A model generated the notes under the pieces. That model was given only the letters and a program-made list of their open reading frames with translations. It was not told the origin of the DNA and searched no databases. Shown piece after piece: positions 57,126 to 64,000 of a stretch of 64,000 nt of DNA. Made by a program: the position numbers and the translations under genes. The stretch is from positions 182,218,001-182,282,000 of the forward strand of contig JBITNC010000001.1 of the NCBI GenBank assembly GCA_050084985.1, given 5' to 3'. The stretch comes from Nageia nagi (lineage: Eukaryota > Pinophyta). Position 1 is the first letter of the stretch. The number at the start of each line of letters is the position of its first letter.

Positions 57126-59944
57126 ATAGGGAATATGCTAAGCATTTTTGGTACCATAGCATGTGTGGATATGTATATGAGACTTTGTTTTGTATATTTT
57201 GATAGATACCTAATGTACTTATATTTTGATGGGGCTTATACTTATGGAAATGGATTAGACATGTAGTTTTGTATATTTTTATTTATATTCATGATGAAAA
57301 CTATATGTATGTGTTTAGGATATGATTTATATGATGGACTTTGCTATTGTTATGTATTTATGAGTAGCTAGATGTGTATGGATGTATGACTTATGTTTAT
57401 GTTATTATGGATGCATTTTTTTCTATATGGATGACACATAATGAAAGGCACCTATATATGCCCTTATTGATGAATGCATAAAATGAACCATGAATGTACA
57501 CACATAATGATATAATTATAAAGGTACTTAATGACACTTGATTGGATAAAATGAACTTGCATGTGTAACCACACATGGAAAATAAACTTATGTGCCTAAC
57601 ACACATGGACAAATGGACACTAAAAACAAAGTTAATAAACTATAATAAAATGTATAAAAGATAACAAAAGATAAGAAAAATAGAATGGAAGCTAATAAAA
57701 TGTATAAACAATAATAAAATATTAAAATAAAAAAGTATAAAAGATAATGAAAATGATAAGACAAAATGATAATGCAATGTACTAGAAAAAGATAATTAAA
57801 GTGCTTAACTATTGATCTAAGTACATAAATGAACTCATAATATTAAACAAGAAATAATGAATTAACCAAAATGATACATTCTAAAAGAATAAAAATGAAA
57901 ATAATGAATACCAATGACCCACTTATACCACATGCATAATATAATGATAAACAACTTGATAATTAAATTAGTAAAAATAAGTTAACATGCTACCAAAAAT
58001 TCAATTGAAGCATGTAAAATGAGGTAGGGTACATATCTTGATGGAATCCATATGACTCAATTTATGCTAATCACCCTAAGTACCAATAAAAACCATGCCT
58101 AAATGCTATGGATGTAACCAAAATGGATCAAAACAAGACATTTGCAAAATTATCATTGTTGAAAAGTAAAAAATTACAAACTTTAGTAGTCAATGATAAG
58201 CAACCACTATGATGATTTGATGAACTAACTTGATGATATGATAGATGATAATTTAGTCTAATAGTAGGATCAAATGGTTCAAACAATGGATTTTGTTTGA
58301 TCTATTTTTAAAATTAAAACAAAAGGCTACTTTTCCTAGGGTGACAACCCTTCAGTGTTCACTAAAATGCACTGTTTCAAGCAACTCAACAAATGGCTTA
58401 CAAAACTTGGTGAAACAATATGAATAAGATATTAAATTTGATATTATAATTGAATATATATCACTAATAAGTTGGTAATTGATTAACTTGAAAATAAAAG
58501 TAGTTTTCTATATTTAAAATCATGAAATCAAAGCTAAGTTTTTAGGGTACCAAATTTTAGGACCTTTTTCCATGAACCAAAATAGATTGAGAGATGGTTC
58601 CAAAATTACTCAAAATTTTATGGTGTAATATTATAGGACCTAATGAGGTATAATATGAAATTTTTACAATCCAATATCATCATGTGACATATGGCAATTT
58701 GTAAGGGTGACCATGTGCACGTGTGCGAGAGGCCTACTTTGAACCTGAAACAAATAATTGAGATGTGATCTAACTAGATGAAACTAACTATTTAGAAATA
58801 CTTGTATGAATGTGAATCTAGGGAAACTAATTATTCATTAAATAAATATGGTTACATTAGTTTTTAAAAGTAAAATAAAATATAATTTTGATAAAATGAC
58901 AAAAACATAAACATGACTACAAGGGACCTAAATTTGACAAATTCATATAATTACCATCACAATTATATGAAGAGGATATAATACAAAATGAATAATAATA
59001 AAAGAAATTAAACATGAATAATAATCCATAAAAATGAGGATCAAAGATTTGGCATCGATAGATGTTCATCGATGGCATGAGTCACGATAATCTAGTATGG
59101 TTTTTCCCTCAAAAACCATGTTAGTCTGTAGTCTATGATTAATCCTAAGGGAATTATTTTAAGGTAACTTGATATTTTAATTGATACCTAAGTGATTTAT
59201 AATCACTAAGAAATCATAAATAATGTATGCTGATTAGTATCATAAATGGACATGCAAAAAATATCAATAATGGGAACCTTTCATGATTAGAACACAATGG
59301 AACTGACATAACAAATAAGAAAAATGAAAAAAATATAAATTAAGGTAACATAAAAAGTCAATGAAAATAAAAAATTAATAAATATAGCTTATTTTAAGAC
59401 TAACTTCCACTCATTTTCAAGATTATGCTTGCTTCATCATGGAACAAAGATAATGTCTAATAGTCTTGACCTAGATGAGGACCAAGAGTGGTGAAAAATA
59501 AAATGATAAATGCAAAGTGTTGACAAGTGATGAGAAGATATAAAGATAAAATTAATGATACATTATAATAGGGAGAAGAGTGACTTATGGTCTCCATGCA
59601 CCCAAAAAATTAAGGATGACACTAAAAGTGGAGAACCATCTAAGTATTGACTCCCAATGATATGATCCAAAAGAAAATAAAGTGACAAGATAAAGAGAGT
59701 GGTATGATGCATAAGTACAAGAAAATACCTACATGTAAGACACCCCTTGTAACTTAGCATAAAGTAGATTAGAGACTAGATCAAGATGGCATGCTATGAT
59801 AAACAAAGTGATGATGAAAAAATGTTATGCAAGATCAAAAGAACAAAAATGGATAATTAAGTATGAACAAACAAATATGAATAATGGAAAGACAAAGCAT
59901 AAAAAGTATGAATATGGATTATGTTGATAGGATAAAGCTATTGC
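57126..59944. other. AT-rich spacer between PMD pseudogene and gypsy pol remnant
   Basis: About 2.8 kb with no supported gene. Its size is close to the 3.0-kb spacer in the same position of element B. Confidence 0.45.
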
Positions 59945-61730
59945 CATACCTCTATATTTAATAAATGATTGGCACCTAAGTTTAATTTATGCTTGATGAT
60001 GTAAGGCCCCAACCAATTCTATGCAAATTTATCTCAAAGAGGAATGTGAAGGTGTGACTATTGTTGATTGTTTTTAAGTACTAAGTCACCAATCTTGAAA
60101 TCTCTAAGTCTAATATTCTTATTGTACACACACTTCAGCCATTATTAATAGAAATTATGATGCTTAATAGCATTGAAACATTATTTATAAATAAGGGTAA
60201 GTTGATCTAATCTAGCTTGTCTAGCTTCCTTATCTGAAATGAGGCACTGAAGCTAAACTCTCAAAGATGAAATCTCTAACTCAAGAGGTATGATTGCCTC
60301 AACATCATAGACTAATGATAAGGGGGTGACCCTTTTAGGTATCCTAATACTAGTGTGATAGGCCCACAAGGTATATGGGAGACACTTATACCAATTTTTA
60401 TAAATATCATTGACCATCATTGTTAAGATCATGACTATAGTTTTGTTGGATGCTTCTACTTGATGCTACCCTAGGGGTAATACAGTGTGGAAAAAGAATG
60501 TTGAATATTATACCCATTACATAATTCCCTTATATGTTTATTTTTGAAACAAATTCCATTATATAATATGATATTATATGGAATAATAAATCTATATATA
60601 ACATGTGTGTCAATAAATTTGGTAATCTTAGAACCCATGGTAAAAACAAGTAGCTTAACCTCAACCCACATGATGATATACTTTGTTGCAGTGATAATGA
60701 ATTTATGGACTCATAAAGAGCGAGGTACAAACTTCCCTACTATATTAAAATTCCACTATTCAAAAGCACATATAGATTGGGTATGATTAAGTGCCTAATA
60801 AGGTAGATGCTACAAATGAGAATTTTGTTAACACTTAACACGTTTCTTAACATGTTATTGATAATCTTATTGTATGGTAGGCCAATAGTATCCCATTATT
60901 AGGATACAATTATTAATGGAAATTACATTAAAGCATCCACCACATACGACATCATGACAAGTATGGATAATAATAAATTGACCATAGAGTTCTAAGCGAC
61001 ATAAAAGTACTCCATCATATGACCTTTTTTAGACAACATCTCTTAAAATGATGTAACATAAAGTTTTTTTTTAATATCTATTTTTTATTAAAAGATAAGT
61101 TAGGAGGCATGGTTTTCAACTTTAGATACTCATGCAATTATGTATACCACAAATCACATGGCTCACTAATGATCTCATTAAGTGAAGCTAAAGGAAGACT
61201 CTGAGGTAAAGGTGCCTTAAGGGTAGACTCCTTAAAACTCACTATCTCCACATGCTAAATGTGCCAATGGGGATGGGTGGAATAAGTGATCATAAGGATA
61301 CCATGGTATTTACAAACCTATTGGATGATCTAGGGGATACCTTAATTTTATATGCTTTGAACCATTTCAATAACCTTAATGCCATATATCAATAAAAATT
61401 TAAAAGAATATTATGACATTGGTATATGCCCATAATATGATTTACAACCAATTGAGAGTCTCCATAGGTGAGAAGTATTTCAAATTTTAACTCAATGGAT
61501 GCATTAAGAACCAATATCAATGCCTTTTACTCTGTATTATTATTGGTGTATGGAGAGTTGAGTTTGAAAGAGTAAGGGATAGGGACATCCTAGGGTTTAA
61601 AGAAGACTACTCCATTCCCCCTTGTTCACATCTCAAATCATCAAATTACATGGTAATATCATAGTCCTCTTAGGTTTTCACTACTTCTTCCATCTCATCA
61701 AGTTGAAACATATTCTCATCAAGGAGGGTG
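59945..61730 (-). pseudogene. Element D: gypsy aRNase H and integrase remnant
   Basis: Minus strand, read from the right. VPIPYSFKLNSPYTNNN and LLTYGDSQLVVNHIMG at about 61600-61430 are archaeal-type RNase H blocks. The integrase core at 60671-60471 shows an NGICFKNKHIRELCNGY block, then HSFSTLYYP. The C-terminal region at about 60100-59960 reads FKIGDLVL and NWLGPYIIKHKLNLGANHLL. The N in FKIG-type blocks and scattered stops show decay. The right side is cut by the copia element at 61736, so RT, protease and gag would lie beyond it. Its order relative to the PMD copy matches element B. Confidence 0.7.
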
Positions 61731-61735
61731 ATCTC

Positions 61736-62424
<689 letters not shown>

Positions 62425-62426
62425 AG

Positions 62427-62436
62427 TGGTATCAGA
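62427..62436 (+). promoter_or_regulatory. Element E primer-binding site (initiator Met-tRNA)
   Basis: TGGTATCAGA lies 2 bases after the LTR end, the usual copia arrangement. Confidence 0.85.
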
Positions 62437-62499
62437 TCCAAAGACCCTAAAGTGAGATATGTTAGGTTTATTTCCTTTACATGCCTCATATAAAGTTTT

Positions 62500-62712
62500 T
62501 CATACAATTTGTTTCATAGGACACCTATTTAATATGTAGATTGCAGTATTTACAACTTCACCCCATAAGAAGCTATGAAGATTACCCAACATACATCTTG
62601 CCATTTTTTGAATGCTTCTATTCTTTTTGAAGTGAGGCTTCTCTTGAAACATGAGAAAAAAATTAATAATAATGTATTCAAGTATGACTATTAATAAATC
62701 CTTATTTGTCAA
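62500..62712 (-). pseudogene. Inverted copia integrase fragment in element E
   Basis: The minus strand reads KKNRSIQKMARCMLGNLHSF, LWGEVVNTAIYILNRCPMK. This is the part of copia integrase that contains the R-T-I-x-x-M-A-R-x-M-L helix and W-x-E-A-x-x-x-A-x-Y-x-x-N-R block. It is open for 70 codons but faces opposite to the RT that follows. Confidence 0.8.
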
Positions 62713-62739
62713 AATTGATAGTAAGAATGATCCCTCATC

Positions 62740-63420
62740 CTTTAAAGAAGCTTCAAAGAATGAGTTCTAGTTGAATGCAATAAATGTGGAGCATGAGGCT
62801 CTAACGAAGAATCAAACTTGGGATTTGGTTCCTTATCTCAATGAATAAAATGTGATTGGTAATAAATATATTTACAAGGTCAAATATAATTTACTTGAAG
62901 AGGTTAAAAAATACAAAATAAGGTTAGTAGCTAAGGGTTTTATTCAAAAATATGGAGTTGATTATGAGGAAATAGTTTCTCTAGTGGCAAAGATGCCTAT
63001 TGTTAGGCTAATCCTTTTTCTTTCAGTAGCTTAGATAGATTTTTTTCAACTTGATGTCAAGAGTGGTTTTCTTAATGGTGGCTTAGATGTGGAAATATAC
63101 ATGAGCACACCATAAGGGTTTGTTGTGGAAGGTAAATAATCTTTTGTTTGCAAGTTAAAGAAGTCCTTGTATGGACTTAAGCAAGCATCTAGGGCCTAGT
63201 ATAAAAAGATTTCAAGATATTTTTAAGGATATTGGATTATATAAATTCTTCTTTGACACATATATTTATGTTCTCAATCAAGGACAAGACTTGATCTTGA
63301 TTCTTCTCTATGTTGATGATCTATTGATTACAAGAAATAATATAGTCTTCATACAAGATTACATATCCAAACTTAAGGAAACATTTGAAATGATAGACCT
63401 TGGTCTATTGCACTAGTACC
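62740..63420 (+). pseudogene. Element E copia reverse transcriptase remnant
   Basis: ALTKNQTWDLVPYLNE, NKYIYKVKYN, KIRLVAKGFIQKYGVDYEE, FFQLDVKSGFLNGGLD and KKSLYGLKQASRA are in order. After a frameshift the catalytic YVDD lies at 63310-63321 within ILLYVDDLLITRNN. Stops at Gln and Trp positions and the shift near 63200 disable it. Confidence 0.88.
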
Positions 63421-64000
63421 TTAGTATGTAAGTGTACCAATATAAGGATTGTACTTACCTTAATGAATCCAATTATATCTTAGATATCTTATAAAAGTTT
63501 GGAATGGAGGAGTAGAAATATATTTCAATCCTAATCTCTCTTGGAATCACTTTGTCTCTTAGTTCCAACTTTCAGTTGGCAGTTGCTAAGACTTATAGGA
63601 AACTAATTAGCAATCTTCTTTATTTCATTATCTCTAAGATAAATATTTACTTTCCTATAAATTTGATGATTTTATTTATGCAAAAAGTCATATGTTGAGC
63701 ACCTCAACGTAGTTAAGCAAATTTTGAGGTATGTTGTTGGCACTAAGGATCTTGCTCTCAATTATGACAAGTTACCCTCATTTAGTCTCTCAGGATTCTT
63801 AGATTTTAACTATGGGAGAGATAGAAATTATAGATAACAAACCTTTGCTTATGTGTTTAGCATTGATTTAGGTGTTATCTCTTGGGCTTCCAAGAAGCAA
63901 CTTACTACTGCTCTCTCCATAATAAAGGCTAAATATCATGCAATATCAGTTGCAGCCTAGGAAACCATTTGGTTGAGGCATATTATGAAAGAAATTGGGT
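63421..64000 (+). pseudogene. Element E copia RNase H remnant, cut by window end
   Basis: From about 63848 the frame reads VISWASKKQLTTALS, then IIKAKYHAISVAA and WLRHIMKEIG at the window end. These correspond to the I-S-W-x-S-K-K-Q and T-E-A-E-Y blocks of copia RNase H. Both Glu of TEAEY read Lys (G-to-A changes), so the catalytic Glu is lost. Confidence 0.75.

Overview
The window looks like the transposon-dominated intergenic DNA of a seed plant with a large genome. A gymnosperm is my best guess, from the age and type of the elements, but it is not proven. I see no intact host gene, no rRNA or tRNA gene and no CRISPR array. Almost everything recognisable is LTR retrotransposon in various stages of decay. 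The exceptions are two short host-gene fragments carried inside a small young element. Old coding regions are broken mostly by TAG and TAA codons where Gln or Trp is expected, as methylcytosine deamination in silenced plant DNA would produce. The AT-rich background fits the same process.

Layout, left to right. Element A (1 to about 8540, + strand, left end outside the window) is a decayed Ty3/gypsy Tat-like element in the order protease, archaeal-type RNase H, RT, RNase H, integrase, then a long unknown ORF. An orphan LTR with a Met-tRNA-type primer-binding site follows (8768-9052). Element B (11082-29535, + strand) is a complete 18.5-kb Ty3/gypsy element. It has paired LTRs, a possible 5-bp target duplication (ATTTT), gag, protease, RT, RNase H, archaeal-type RNase H, integrase and an unknown ORF. 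A plant mobile domain (PMD) gene lies on the opposite strand just before the 3' LTR. At 30045-32134 sits a young miniature LTR element (TRIM) with two identical 127-bp LTRs and a GGGAG target duplication. It carries GC-rich captured fragments of a GH20 beta-hexosaminidase and, probably, an LRR receptor-kinase juxtamembrane region. Next come a candidate Ty3/gypsy LTR (32161-33938), an unknown minus-strand acidic ORF (34270-36360), a solo Ty1/copia LTR with a TTTGG target duplication (36851-37333), a gypsy protease remnant (38900-39490) and an unidentified, possibly multi-exon minus-strand gene (40530-42330).

Element C (42869-49508, minus strand) is non-autonomous. It has LTRs and a well preserved gag but no pol, plus a convergent PMD gene that keeps a TATA box and introns. 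Element D is represented by a third PMD pseudogene (+, 54850-57125) and a gypsy aRNase H/integrase remnant on the minus strand (59945-61730). It is cut by a Ty1/copia element (61736 to beyond 64000) whose LTR contains a GA tract of about 400 bp.

The recurring theme is a PMD gene placed antisense to, and downstream of, gag/pol in three separate elements (B, C, D). The sequence alone does not show what that PMD protein does for the element. The TRIM with two captured gene pieces and the gag-plus-antisense-PMD element are the most interesting objects here.
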